Source of the DNA: Odoribacter sp. AF15-53
Lineage (GTDB): Bacteria; Bacteroidota; Bacteroidia; Bacteroidales; Marinifilaceae
Length of the DNA: 64,000 bases
Assembly: GCF_003479425.1 (NCBI RefSeq)
Contig: NZ_QUHC01000003.1
Location: 1-64,000, forward strand
Reading direction: 5' to 3'
A model generated the notes under the pieces. The model saw nothing but the letters and a program-made list of their open reading frames with translations. It was not told the DNA's origin and ran no database searches. Made by a program: the position numbers and the translations under genes. Of the stretch, positions 8,592-16,811 are shown one piece after another (position 1 is the stretch's first letter; every line of letters begins with the position of its first letter).

Positions 8592-8930
8592 ATGGACTCA
8601 ATTAGACAGAATAAGGTAGGGCGTTTAATCCAACGGGATTTAAGCGAAATGTTTCAAAAAGAGTGTAAAGAATTCACGGTGGGTGCCATGTTATCCGTTA
8701 CAGCCGTGCGAGTTAGCCCGGACATGTCTTACGCGAGAGTGTATCTCAGTATCTTCCCGTCGAACCTAACGGACAAGGTGCTGGAGAGCTTGGCGGAGAA
8801 AAATAAAAGCATCCGGTTTATCCTTGGAAAAAAGATCGGAAAGCAAACACGAATCATCCCGGAACTCAAATTTTTCGTGGATGACAGCTTGGATTACATC
8901 GATAAAATCGACTCGCTCTTGAAACAATAG
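8592..8930 (+). CDS. rbfA: 30S ribosome-binding factor RbfA
   Basis: A 112-residue KH-fold protein that binds the 30S subunit and aids late 16S rRNA maturation and cold adaptation. Length and pattern match the family: IQRDLSEMFQKE near the N-terminus, LSVTAVRVSPDMSYARVYLSIF in the core strands and RIIPELKFFVDDSLDY near the end. It heads a same-strand run with a LolC/E-like permease (12-base gap), a cyclophilin and a VanZ-like gene. Confidence 0.93.
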   Translation: MDSIRQNKVGRLIQRDLSEMFQKECKEFTVGAMLSVTAVRVSPDMSYARVYLSIFPSNLTDKVLESLAEKNKSIRFILGKKIGKQTRIIPELKFFVDDSLDYIDKIDSLLKQ

Positions 8931-8942
8931 CACCATTTCACG

Positions 8943-10151
8943 ATGAATCTATCGATATTCATTGCTCGGAGATACCTGTTCTCAAAAAAGAAACAGAATG
9001 CCATAAACATCATTTCCATTATCAGCATGGTGGGGGTTGCGATTGGTACCACGGCTCTTATTGTCGTCCTCTCCGTGTTCAATGGAATTGATACACTCCT
9101 CACGGAAGCCACCGATACATTTACCCCGGACCTCACGATTTCACCGGCAAAAGGGAAGTTTATCGAGACCGACTCTTCTTTATTAGAGAAGTTAGCCAAA
9201 ATACCGGGAATCGCATCTTACGATCCCGTTGTGGAGGAAAATTCTCTAGTAAAGTTCAAGGATAAACTGGTACCCGTAGTCGTAAAGGGTGTTGACTCGA
9301 CTTACGCCGACCACGTCAATATCCGGCAATCGGTCATTAGCGGGATTTACACCCTGGAGGAAGAAGGGAAGCCCACGGTGGTCATGGGATACGGCATTGC
9401 CGCTGCCCTGAAAATCCGGATGGGATTATCTTCCCCGGTTACTTTTTATTACCCGGATCGTAAAGCGTCTTCCGCATCCAGTTCTGCCTTGAATAATCTC
9501 CAAATTTACCCGCTCGGGATATTCTCGGCACAACAGGATATTGACGGGAAATACGTAATCACCGGAATAGAAACGGCAAGAGAACTATTCGGAGTTCCGG
9601 GACAAATCTCTAAAATAGAGATCAAACTACAAAATCCCGATCAGGCAATCTCGCTGAAAGAAGAATTGTCCCCACAACTGAAACCGATCTACAAAGTAGA
9701 AGACAAGTACGATCTGAACCGATCTTTTTATGCCATGATGAAATCCGAAAAGCTAGCTGTTTTTCTCATCTTGCTATTTATCCTATTAATCGCGTCGTTC
9801 AATATTATCGGCTCCGTATCCATGTTGATAATCGACAAGAAAGAAGATATCGGGATATACCGGGCTCTTGGAATGACAAAAGAGAAAATAATCTCGATTT
9901 TCAAACTGGAGGGTAACCTGATTACCGGGTTTGGCGCACTGATCGGGCTGATCCTTGGAACGCTTCTCTGCCTTTTACAAGAATATTACGGTTTTATTAC
10001 CCTCGGCAACGGGAGTTACATTGTCAGTGCTTACCCCGTCAAGGTGATAACCTCCGATGTTTTGATCATCATGATCACAGTGATCTCTATCGGTTACATT
10101 GCCTCGTACTTTCCGGTAAAATACCTTGTAAACAAAATCGTTAAACCATAA
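8943..10151 (+). CDS. FtsX-like ABC permease, LolC/LolE type
   Basis: A 402-residue inner-membrane permease. MNLSIFIARRYLFSKKKQNAINII is the typical N-terminus of Bacteroidetes LolC/E-like proteins, followed by TM1, a large periplasmic MacB-PCD-like domain (~50-265) and three C-terminal TM segments with the FtsX signature around IYRALGMTKEKIISIF. Members move lipoproteins from inner membrane to the periplasmic carrier LolA, using a separate ATPase not present here. The exact substrate is inferred from similarity. Confidence 0.88.
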   Translation: MNLSIFIARRYLFSKKKQNAINIISIISMVGVAIGTTALIVVLSVFNGIDTLLTEATDTFTPDLTISPAKGKFIETDSSLLEKLAKIPGIASYDPVVEENSLVKFKDKLVPVVVKGVDSTYADHVNIRQSVISGIYTLEEEGKPTVVMGYGIAAALKIRMGLSSPVTFYYPDRKASSASSSALNNLQIYPLGIFSAQQDIDGKYVITGIETARELFGVPGQISKIEIKLQNPDQAISLKEELSPQLKPIYKVEDKYDLNRSFYAMMKSEKLAVFLILLFILLIASFNIIGSVSMLIIDKKEDIGIYRALGMTKEKIISIFKLEGNLITGFGALIGLILGTLLCLLQEYYGFITLGNGSYIVSAYPVKVITSDVLIIMITVISIGYIASYFPVKYLVNKIVKP

Positions 10152-10152
10152 A

Positions 10153-10989
10153 ATGATCAACACCATGTATAAACTTTTAACGCTCTCACTTTTATCCCTT
10201 ACACTGGCTTTTTTTTCCATGACTTCCCAAGGTCAGGAAAAAAAGCATGTTGTTTTGATTGAAACAAACATGGGAAACTTAAAAGCAAAACTATACAACG
10301 ACACCCCGTTACACCGGGATAATTTTATCCGTTTAGCAAAATCCGGTCATTATAACGGAACATTATTCTACCGGGTCGTAAAGAATTTTGTCGTGCAAGG
10401 CGGGTCTTCCGACAGTCGAAACGCCATTTCTGGACAAGCTATCGGTTATGGCAAAGGGGTCACGATCGACGCGGAAATCAAGCCACACCACTACCACAAG
10501 AAAGGAGCCCTAGCCGCCCCCCGTCAACCGGACCGGGTGAATGTATTCAAAGAATCGGACATCGCCCAATTCTACTTCGTGGTCGGGAAGAAATACTCGC
10601 CGGAAGAACTGGATCGCATCGAAAAATCAATAAATGTCCCGATCATGAAAGCCATTCAAAAGAAATATTACACGCCGGAGAAAAAAGCCATGCTTGACAC
10701 GTTGAGAGCACAAAAAAAAGTTCCCGAATTCCGGGCAATTGCCGAAAAAATTAAATCGGATATCGCGTTTGAATGGGCCAACAATACCGAAAAACTCTAC
10801 ATGGATGATGAGAAACGAAAAGCATACACCACAATAGGCGGGGTTCACCACTTGGATAAAGAATACACGGTTTTCGGGGAACTGATAGAAGGCTTCGACG
10901 TGCTCGACAAAATAGCCGCCTTATCCACCGACAAACAAGACCGCCCTTTCAAGGACGTGAGAATAATCAGCGTAAAAATAATTGAATAA
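10153..10989 (+). CDS. Exported peptidyl-prolyl isomerase, cyclophilin type
   Basis: A 278-residue cyclophilin with an N-terminal signal peptide (cleavage probably near SQGQ), hence periplasmic or outer-membrane associated. The core begins at VVLIETNMGNLKAKLY, and GTLFYRVVKNFVVQGG gives the active-site Arg segment. A charged insert of ~75 residues (about 145-220) splits the core before GGVHHLDKEYTVFGEL, a layout I know from Bacteroidetes homologues. The start lies one base after the permease stop, implying translational coupling. Confidence 0.92.
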   Translation: MINTMYKLLTLSLLSLTLAFFSMTSQGQEKKHVVLIETNMGNLKAKLYNDTPLHRDNFIRLAKSGHYNGTLFYRVVKNFVVQGGSSDSRNAISGQAIGYGKGVTIDAEIKPHHYHKKGALAAPRQPDRVNVFKESDIAQFYFVVGKKYSPEELDRIEKSINVPIMKAIQKKYYTPEKKAMLDTLRAQKKVPEFRAIAEKIKSDIAFEWANNTEKLYMDDEKRKAYTTIGGVHHLDKEYTVFGELIEGFDVLDKIAALSTDKQDRPFKDVRIISVKIIE

Positions 10990-10990
10990 C

Positions 10991-11407
10991 ATGATAGCAC
11001 GCAAACACACTTTATTATGGAGGAATATCATTTGGGCAGGAGTCATCTTTTTCTTATGCGCTATTCCATCAGATTCGATACCCGATCCTAAACTAAATAT
11101 CCCCCAGCTTGACAAAGTCGTTCATTTTGGAATGTTCTTTATCATGGCGATCTTCCTGTGTAGCGAACTTCGTTACCAAACTCGATTATCCCTACGAGCC
11201 GTCTATTCGATTGCCATCGGGTTCAGCTTCGTTTACGGGGGATTGATCGAGATTTTGCAATTCAATTATTTCCACCGTGGAGGAGAATGGTGGGATTTGG
11301 TTGCAGACGTACTCGGGGCCGTTGTCGGCTGCTTATTATATCCCACGGCAAAACAACAAAAAGATAAATTCGTCACCTATTTATACAAGAAGCTAAAAAA
11401 AGGGTAA
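10991..11407 (+). CDS. VanZ-like membrane protein
   Basis: A 138-residue protein with about four hydrophobic segments and the VanZ-family pattern: LDKVVHFGMFFIMA, then GGLIEILQFNYFHRGGEWWDLVADVLGAVVG. VanZ-like proteins are small inner-membrane proteins; the name comes from teicoplanin resistance, but most homologues have no known role. The ATG at 10991, just after the cyclophilin stop, is preferred over the in-frame TTG at 10982. Confidence 0.85.
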   Translation: MIARKHTLLWRNIIWAGVIFFLCAIPSDSIPDPKLNIPQLDKVVHFGMFFIMAIFLCSELRYQTRLSLRAVYSIAIGFSFVYGGLIEILQFNYFHRGGEWWDLVADVLGAVVGCLLYPTAKQQKDKFVTYLYKKLKKG

Positions 11408-11469
11408 GAAAAACAACCCTTCCGCGATAAATCTCGTTCATGAAAATGGAACAATAAAGCTACACGTTC

Positions 11470-12411
11470 ATGAAAACTATTACATTTAGAAACGGGGACA
11501 AGATGCCCCTCTTCGGATTGGGAACTTATCAATCCAAAACTAACGATCTGCATGATGCCATTATCAGCGCGATCAAAGACGGTTACCGGATGATCGATTG
11601 CGCCGCTTATTACAAAAACGAGAAAATCATCGGGGATACCTTACAAGAAGTCTTCAATGAAGACCTCGTAAAACGGGAAGATTTATTCATCACGTCCAAA
11701 TTATGGAATAACAACCATGCGCCAGAGCACGTGGAAGAAGCCTTGCGAAACACCCTGCACGACCTTCGACTGGATTACCTCGATCTATACCTGATTCACT
11801 GGCCGATAGCGTTGAAACACGAGATAGAATACCCACAAAAAGCGTCCGACCTGTTTTCCTTGGAAGAATGCCCGCTCATAGAGACTTGGAAAGCCATGGA
11901 AGAGATGCAGGCAAAAGGACTATGCCGCCATATCGGGGTGTCAAATTTCAGCATACCCAAATTACAAGAACTGATTGCCGGGGCGAAAATAAAACCCGAA
12001 ATGGATCAGGTGGAAATGCATCCCTACCTCCAACAAAAAGAATTACTTCAATTCTGTCAATCTGAAGGTATTCTCATGACAGCCTACTCCCCGCTCGGAC
12101 GTAATCTCCCAATAAAAGACAAACCGGGACTAACACGAGAACCTATTATCGTGAACTTAGCAAAAAAATATAATTGTACTCCCGCCCAGATTATTATTGC
12201 CTGGGGAGTGCAGCGAGGGATCGTGATTATCCCGAAATCAGTTCACCCTGAACGAATAAAAGAAAACATCAATTCGCTGAATATCAATCTTTCAAAAGAA
12301 GATATGACACAAATCGCCACGCTTGATTCCCACACCCGAATGACTGACGGTTCCGCTTGGATTTTCCCCGGAGGTCCCTACACGATGAAAAATATTTGGG
12401 ATGAAAAATGA
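11470..12411 (+). CDS. Aldo/keto reductase
   Basis: A 313-residue NADPH-dependent oxidoreductase with the (beta/alpha)8 fold. Visible family motifs are MPLFGLGTYQS, MIDCAAYYKNE (Asp and Tyr of the catalytic tetrad), LIHWPIA (catalytic His), GVSNFSIPKL and IIPKSVHPERIKEN (NADP binding). Substrate cannot be deduced. It is followed by a clear promoter for pheS and so is probably its own unit. Confidence 0.93.
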   Translation: MKTITFRNGDKMPLFGLGTYQSKTNDLHDAIISAIKDGYRMIDCAAYYKNEKIIGDTLQEVFNEDLVKREDLFITSKLWNNNHAPEHVEEALRNTLHDLRLDYLDLYLIHWPIALKHEIEYPQKASDLFSLEECPLIETWKAMEEMQAKGLCRHIGVSNFSIPKLQELIAGAKIKPEMDQVEMHPYLQQKELLQFCQSEGILMTAYSPLGRNLPIKDKPGLTREPIIVNLAKKYNCTPAQIIIAWGVQRGIVIIPKSVHPERIKENINSLNINLSKEDMTQIATLDSHTRMTDGSAWIFPGGPYTMKNIWDEK

Positions 12412-12425
12412 AGTTCTTCAAAGAA

Positions 12426-12457
12426 TTGAAATGTGTGAGACTTTTTTATTAACTTTG
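12426..12457 (+). promoter_or_regulatory. Promoter of pheS
   Basis: TTG at 12426-12428 (-33) and TAACTTTG at 12450-12457 (-7 box TAnnTTTG) are separated by 21 bases, within the usual Bacteroidetes spacing. The pheS ATG is 28 bases beyond the -7 box. Confidence 0.65.
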
Positions 12458-12485
12458 CAACCCAAGGATTTCAAATTTTGAGAAA

Positions 12486-13508
12486 ATGTTAGATAAGATT
12501 AAACAACTCCGTGCTGAAATAGCCGAATTCCAGGCAAAGAATCTGGAAGAAGTAGAACAGTTCAGAATCAAGCATTTAAGCAAGAAAGGTACAATTGCTG
12601 CTCTATTTGATGATTTCAAAACCGTTCCCGTGGATCAGAAAAAAGTCATGGGCCAGGAATTGAATGAACTGAAAAACACGGCTTTGGCAAAAATAAACGA
12701 GTTGAAAGACTTGCTATCTAACGCAGAAGAAAGTTTAAGCGGTATTGACCTGACAATGCCGGGAGACCCGTTAAAACTGGGAACCCGTCACCCTTTGGCT
12801 ATCGTGAAAAACGAGATTCTGGCGATCTTCAATAAACTTGGATTCACCATTTCCGAAGGACCGGAAATCGAGGATGACTGGCACAACTTCTCGGCATTAA
12901 ACTTCCCGGAAGAACATCCGGCCCGCGACATGCAGGACACGTTTTTCATTCAGAAAAACCCGGATATCGTGTTGCATACCCATACTTCGTCCGTACAGGT
13001 AAGAGATATGGAAGCCCACCGTCCCCCGATTCGTCTGGTTACTCCCGGAAGAGTATTCCGTAACGAGGCAATCTCCGCACGGGCACACTGTATATTCCAC
13101 CAAATCGAGGCGCTTTACATTGACGAAGATGTATCTTTTGCCGATTTGAAGCAAACCCTCACGTACTTTGCAAAAGAACTTTTCGGTCCGGACACGCAAA
13201 TCCGTTTACGTCCGTCCTACTTCCCTTTCACCGAACCGTCGGCAGAAATGGATGTATCCTGTACACTATGCCACGGGAAAGGTTGCAACGTTTGTAAAGG
13301 CACGGGTTGGCTGGAGATTTTGGGATGTGGAATGGTTGACCCCAACGTTTTGGAATTAAATGGCATAGACAAGGAAAAATATACCGGGTTCGCCCTCGGT
13401 ATGGGTATCGAGCGTATCACGATGTTAAAATACGGCATCAAGGACATACGCCTCTTTTTCGAGAACGACATCCGCTTCCTTGAACAGTTTTCGGCCGCAG
13501 GCAAATAA
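12486..13508 (+). CDS. pheS: Phenylalanine-tRNA ligase alpha subunit
   Basis: A 340-residue class II aminoacyl-tRNA synthetase subunit. An N-terminal coiled coil (residues ~1-85) precedes the catalytic core with GPEIEDDWHNFSALNFPEEHPARD, the motif 2 region GRVFRNEAISARAHCIFHQIE and motif 3 GMGIERITMLKYGI. A CxxCxGxGCxxCKGTG insertion (about 258-270) looks like a zinc knuckle, known from some PheS subtypes. The beta subunit pheT is not in this window. A terminator follows. Confidence 0.96.
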   Translation: MLDKIKQLRAEIAEFQAKNLEEVEQFRIKHLSKKGTIAALFDDFKTVPVDQKKVMGQELNELKNTALAKINELKDLLSNAEESLSGIDLTMPGDPLKLGTRHPLAIVKNEILAIFNKLGFTISEGPEIEDDWHNFSALNFPEEHPARDMQDTFFIQKNPDIVLHTHTSSVQVRDMEAHRPPIRLVTPGRVFRNEAISARAHCIFHQIEALYIDEDVSFADLKQTLTYFAKELFGPDTQIRLRPSYFPFTEPSAEMDVSCTLCHGKGCNVCKGTGWLEILGCGMVDPNVLELNGIDKEKYTGFALGMGIERITMLKYGIKDIRLFFENDIRFLEQFSAAGK

Positions 13509-13532
13509 TATATAAACACAACACAAGAGAGA

Positions 13533-13566
13533 TGAGGATGCCGTTCACTACGGCTCCTCATTTTTT
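13533..13566 (+). terminator. Rho-independent terminator of pheS
   Basis: TGAGGATGCCGT pairs with ACGGCTCCTCA, with a single bulged base, followed by six T residues. Confidence 0.85.
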
Positions 13567-13587
13567 ATTTACAACACACACATTACC

Positions 13588-14448
13588 ATGAAAAATTTCA
13601 TCCTCTTGTTTTTACTAACTTTCTCGACATTCGCATGCGCGCAGACTGATTCAATCTCACAAGAGGATCAGACCCTGTTAAAGCGTTTTTTTGAATATGC
13701 CAATCAAAATAATATATCCAAACTTCCCATCAATGAAAAGATTTCCGCCATCGGGCGTTACTTTATCGAAACCCCTTACGTGGGAGGGACTTTAGACATA
13801 AACAAGCAAGAGCAACTTGTAGTAAACCTCCGGGAATTCGATTGCGTCACCTTTGTTGACAACGTGCTCGCACTGGCTCTTATGGACAAATACGATAAAT
13901 CGAACCTTCCGCAATTTCTGACAAATCTGAAAAAAATCCGCTACCGAAACGGGGAAATTACCGATTACACGGCCCGACTGCATTATTCTTCCGATTGGCT
14001 ACACGAAATGGAACATTCGGGAATCATCGAAAACATCACCAAAGAAAAAGGAGGCATCCCGTTCACCAATAAAGTATCCTTTATTTCCCAGAACTGGCAA
14101 AAATACCCGGCCTTACAAAAAGATTCTTCACTTGTCAAGAAAATGACCCGTATAGAAAAAGAAATCAATGCCAGAGAATACTACTATATCCCGAAAGAAA
14201 AGGTGCTTCCATTCGTCGGGCAAATCAAGACTGGCGATATCATATTGATTACCACGCAAAAAAAAGGTCTCGACACCTCGCACGTGGGTATTGCCGTCGA
14301 AGAAAACGGACAAATATATTTACTCCACGCCTCCATTTCAAGTAAAAAAGTAACATTAACGGAAGAGACACTTCCCGAATATTTACAAAGAATAACCTCC
14401 CATTCCGGAATAATGATCGGACGACTCGTTAATTTTAAATCTAATTAA
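13588..14448 (+). CDS. DUF1460 protein, NlpC/P60-like amidase fold
   Basis: A 286-residue exported protein with a signal peptide (MKNFILLFLLTFSTFACAQ). It matches DUF1460, a papain-like family annotated as N-acetylmuramoyl-L-alanine amidase-like. REFDCVTFVDNVLAL holds the likely catalytic Cys (around residue 90) and DTSHVGIAVEENG the His. The expected role is cleavage of cell-wall peptide or amide bonds in the periplasm. The Cys of FACAQ could also be a lipidation site, but the lipobox is poor. Confidence 0.87.
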   Translation: MKNFILLFLLTFSTFACAQTDSISQEDQTLLKRFFEYANQNNISKLPINEKISAIGRYFIETPYVGGTLDINKQEQLVVNLREFDCVTFVDNVLALALMDKYDKSNLPQFLTNLKKIRYRNGEITDYTARLHYSSDWLHEMEHSGIIENITKEKGGIPFTNKVSFISQNWQKYPALQKDSSLVKKMTRIEKEINAREYYYIPKEKVLPFVGQIKTGDIILITTQKKGLDTSHVGIAVEENGQIYLLHASISSKKVTLTEETLPEYLQRITSHSGIMIGRLVNFKSN

Positions 14449-14471
14449 CATCCATATGCGTGCCAAATACG

Positions 14472-14479
14472 TATATTTG
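14472..14479 (+). promoter_or_regulatory. -7 box upstream of the LpoB-like gene
   Basis: TATATTTG matches TAnnTTTG, 81 bases before the ATG at 14561. No convincing -33 TTG was found. Confidence 0.4.
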
Positions 14480-14560
14480 GTAGGTTTATTGTAATAACTT
14501 TAATAAAAATCACATGAATCCTAATCGTGGAAACTGAATAGAAACTTAAAACAACGGAAT

Positions 14561-15157
14561 ATGAGAAGAATATTTATCGGAACACTGGTTGTCTTGGCCA
14601 TTGCCTTAATCAACGGATGCGCGAACCGGAAAATTACTCGGGTAGACCCGAATGAAACCATTGATCTCAGCGGACGCTGGAATGATAGTGACTCACGACT
14701 TGTTTCCGAAGAAATGATCGGGGACTTACTGACCTCGGCCTGGATTCCCAAATACTTGAAAGCAAATGACAAGCGTCCCGTGGTTGTTGTAGGACTTGTT
14801 GAAAACAAAAGTCACGAACACATCAACTCCGAAACTTTCATTAAGGACGTGGAAAAAGCCATTATCCGTGACGGGAACATCCGTTTGGTCGTTGCCGGGG
14901 AGAAACGAAACGAATTGAGAAAAGAAAGAGCGGAACAACAGGACTACGCTTCACCCGAAACTACCAAAAAATGGGGAAAAGAACTCGGGGCCGATTTCAT
15001 CCTGCAAGGAACGATCAACAGTATCGTGGACTCGTACAAGAAACAAAAAGTCGTAACCTACCAGATTGACCTGCAACTCACAAACATCGAGACAAATGAA
15101 GTCGTTTGGATGGGAGACAAGAAGATAAAGAAACAAATCAGCGACAAAGTTTTCTAA
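14561..15157 (+). CDS. LpoB-like lipoprotein (penicillin-binding protein activator family)
   Basis: A 198-residue lipoprotein: the signal sequence ends in a lipobox INGC around residue 21. The rest matches the LpoB/CsgG-like fold, with SGRWNDSDSRLVSEEMI, VVVGLVENKSHEHINSETFIKDVEKA and a C-terminal DLQLTNIETNEVVWMGDKKIKK. In Enterobacteria LpoB stimulates PBP1b; here that role is inferred from family only. A TPR-like lipoprotein gene follows, a pairing often seen in Bacteroidetes. Confidence 0.87.
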   Translation: MRRIFIGTLVVLAIALINGCANRKITRVDPNETIDLSGRWNDSDSRLVSEEMIGDLLTSAWIPKYLKANDKRPVVVVGLVENKSHEHINSETFIKDVEKAIIRDGNIRLVVAGEKRNELRKERAEQQDYASPETTKKWGKELGADFILQGTINSIVDSYKKQKVVTYQIDLQLTNIETNEVVWMGDKKIKKQISDKVF

Positions 15158-15160
15158 CAA

Positions 15161-15196
15161 GTTTGTAAAGTTTATAAGGTTCATAAAGTTTATAAA
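15161..15196 (+). repeat. Tandem 9-bp repeats, left arm of an inverted pair
   Basis: Four 9-bp units of the form GTTYRTAAR (GTTTGTAAA, GTTTATAAG, GTTCATAAA, GTTTATAAA) directly after the LpoB-like stop. They match the reverse complement of 15275-15310 at 33 of 36 positions. Confidence 0.8.
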
Positions 15197-15228
15197 GTAA
15201 TTCCCCAAAAGTTTAAGACCTTGAAAAA

Positions 15229-16698
15229 ATGAAAAACATTCATTGTTCATACTTTAAAAGAAATACAATCGGGATTCATAAACCTTATGAACTTTATAAA
15301 CTTTACAAACCTTATAAACTCCTCGGGCTTATCCTCGTCTTTCTCCTCTCTGGATGTGCCACTTGGTATCAACGGACCGCGGAATTTCAATCGGCCGTCA
15401 ACGTGGGTAATTTTGAGAAAGCAAATAAACTATTAGATAAGGACAAAAAGCAAGCCACGGGTAAAAATCGCATCCTTTATTATCTTAACAAGGGATACGT
15501 AGAATTCATGCTCGGCAACCCCACCAATAGTAATCAATATTTCGAAACCGCCGAAAACCTGATCGACGAGTACCACAGCAATGTTGGAGCGGAAGCTGCC
15601 GCCCTGGTAACGAACCCGGAAGCTCGTCCTTATCGACCGGAAGATTTCGAAGTCATTATGATCAATTTCTACAAGGCTCTGAATTATCTCGACCTGAACG
15701 ATATGGAAGGAGCCTTGGTGGAAGTCCGCAAGATAAACATTAAACTCAATCAACTGAACGACAAATATCCCGACAACAAGAATCGTTATCAACGGGATGC
15801 TTTCGCCCATCTACTAATGGGCTTGATTTACGATGCCTCCGGGGATGACAACAATGCCTTTATCGCCTACCGGAATGCTTACGAAGTTTATCAATCCGAT
15901 TACGTCAAAAACTTCGGGGTAAAAGCTCCCGAACAACTGAAACAAGACCTCATGCGCACGGCTTATAACTGTGGTTTCACGGCAGAACTAAAACAATACG
16001 AGAAAGAATTTAACCTCAAATACACGCATACCCCCACCCCGGCAAACGGTCAACTTGTATTCTTCTGGCTAAACGGGATGGGCCCGGTGAAAGCGGAATG
16101 GAGCATTAATTTCGTCAAGCAGAAAAGAGGTGACGGAGCCATTGTTTTTCACAACGAGGACCTCGGACTCACGTTCCCGTTCTTTTTAGGCTCGGGATAC
16201 AGTGACAACGAACGCAAAAGCATAGCCGACCTGCAAATGTTACGGGTAGCCTTCCCGAAATACACGGAACGTCCCCCCCTTTATGCCTCCGGATCACTCG
16301 TAACAAATGCTCACACGTACCCTTTGGAGTTAGCCGAGAACATCAACGAGATTGCCTTTAAAACCTTGCGGGATCGTATGGTTCGGGAATTCTCGAACTC
16401 TCTTCTCCGGGTTGCCGCCAAAAAAGGATTGGAATATTCCGCCCGCAAACAAAACGAATGGCTTGGTTTAGCTGTCGGCATTGCCAACAGCCTCACGGAA
16501 AAAGCGGACACGCGTAACTGGCAAACTCTACCCTATTCCATCTCTTACACCCGTCTTCCCCTATCTGGCGGGCAGAACAACATCACGCTTCAGCTCAACG
16601 CCCGCAACGGTTCCAAGCACACGGAACAATTCTCCATCGAAGGCGGGGGACGTAAAACCCGTTTCCACATCTTCCAAACGATGGATTCCAAACAATAA
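15229..16698 (+). CDS. TPR-like lipoprotein of unknown function (COG3014-like)
   Basis: A 489-residue lipoprotein with lipobox LSGC around residue 43. The mature part begins with helical repeat-like segments (ILYYLNKGYVEFMLGNPTNSNQYFETAENL; FAHLLMGLIYDASGDDNNAFIAYRNAYEVY), followed by a beta-rich C-terminal half. It usually accompanies LpoB-like lipoproteins. The 42-residue leader is odd: residues ~19-33 (KPYELYKLYKPYKLL) are encoded by the right-hand 9-bp tandem repeat. The ATG at 15229 is the only usable one before the lipobox. Function is unknown. Confidence 0.85.
   Translation: MKNIHCSYFKRNTIGIHKPYELYKLYKPYKLLGLILVFLLSGCATWYQRTAEFQSAVNVGNFEKANKLLDKDKKQATGKNRILYYLNKGYVEFMLGNPTNSNQYFETAENLIDEYHSNVGAEAAALVTNPEARPYRPEDFEVIMINFYKALNYLDLNDMEGALVEVRKINIKLNQLNDKYPDNKNRYQRDAFAHLLMGLIYDASGDDNNAFIAYRNAYEVYQSDYVKNFGVKAPEQLKQDLMRTAYNCGFTAELKQYEKEFNLKYTHTPTPANGQLVFFWLNGMGPVKAEWSINFVKQKRGDGAIVFHNEDLGLTFPFFLGSGYSDNERKSIADLQMLRVAFPKYTERPPLYASGSLVTNAHTYPLELAENINEIAFKTLRDRMVREFSNSLLRVAAKKGLEYSARKQNEWLGLAVGIANSLTEKADTRNWQTLPYSISYTRLPLSGGQNNITLQLNARNGSKHTEQFSIEGGGRKTRFHIFQTMDSKQ
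15275..15310 (-). repeat. Tandem 9-bp repeats, right arm, inside the lipoprotein leader
   Basis: Reverse-complement counterpart of 15161-15196, with 3 mismatches in 36 and a 78-bp spacer holding the start codon of the lipoprotein gene. A further 9-bp unit continues to 15319. Because 9 bp equals three codons it is translated as repeated tripeptides (KPY, ELY, KLY, KPY). Confidence 0.8.
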
Positions 16699-16811
16699 TA
16701 TGATTATACTTTTACCATTACACAATGATTCTCTTTTCTCTAAAAAACTCCCCCACCTTACAAACGTAAAATGAAGGGAGTACCGAAAGTGACAATAATT
16801 CAGACTTGTTA

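Noticed and set aside
15161..15310. Invertible promoter switch
   Set aside because: The arms are simple 9-bp tandem repeats, no recombinase gene is in the window, and the spacer contains a start codon but no clear promoter. Kept only as a repeat finding.
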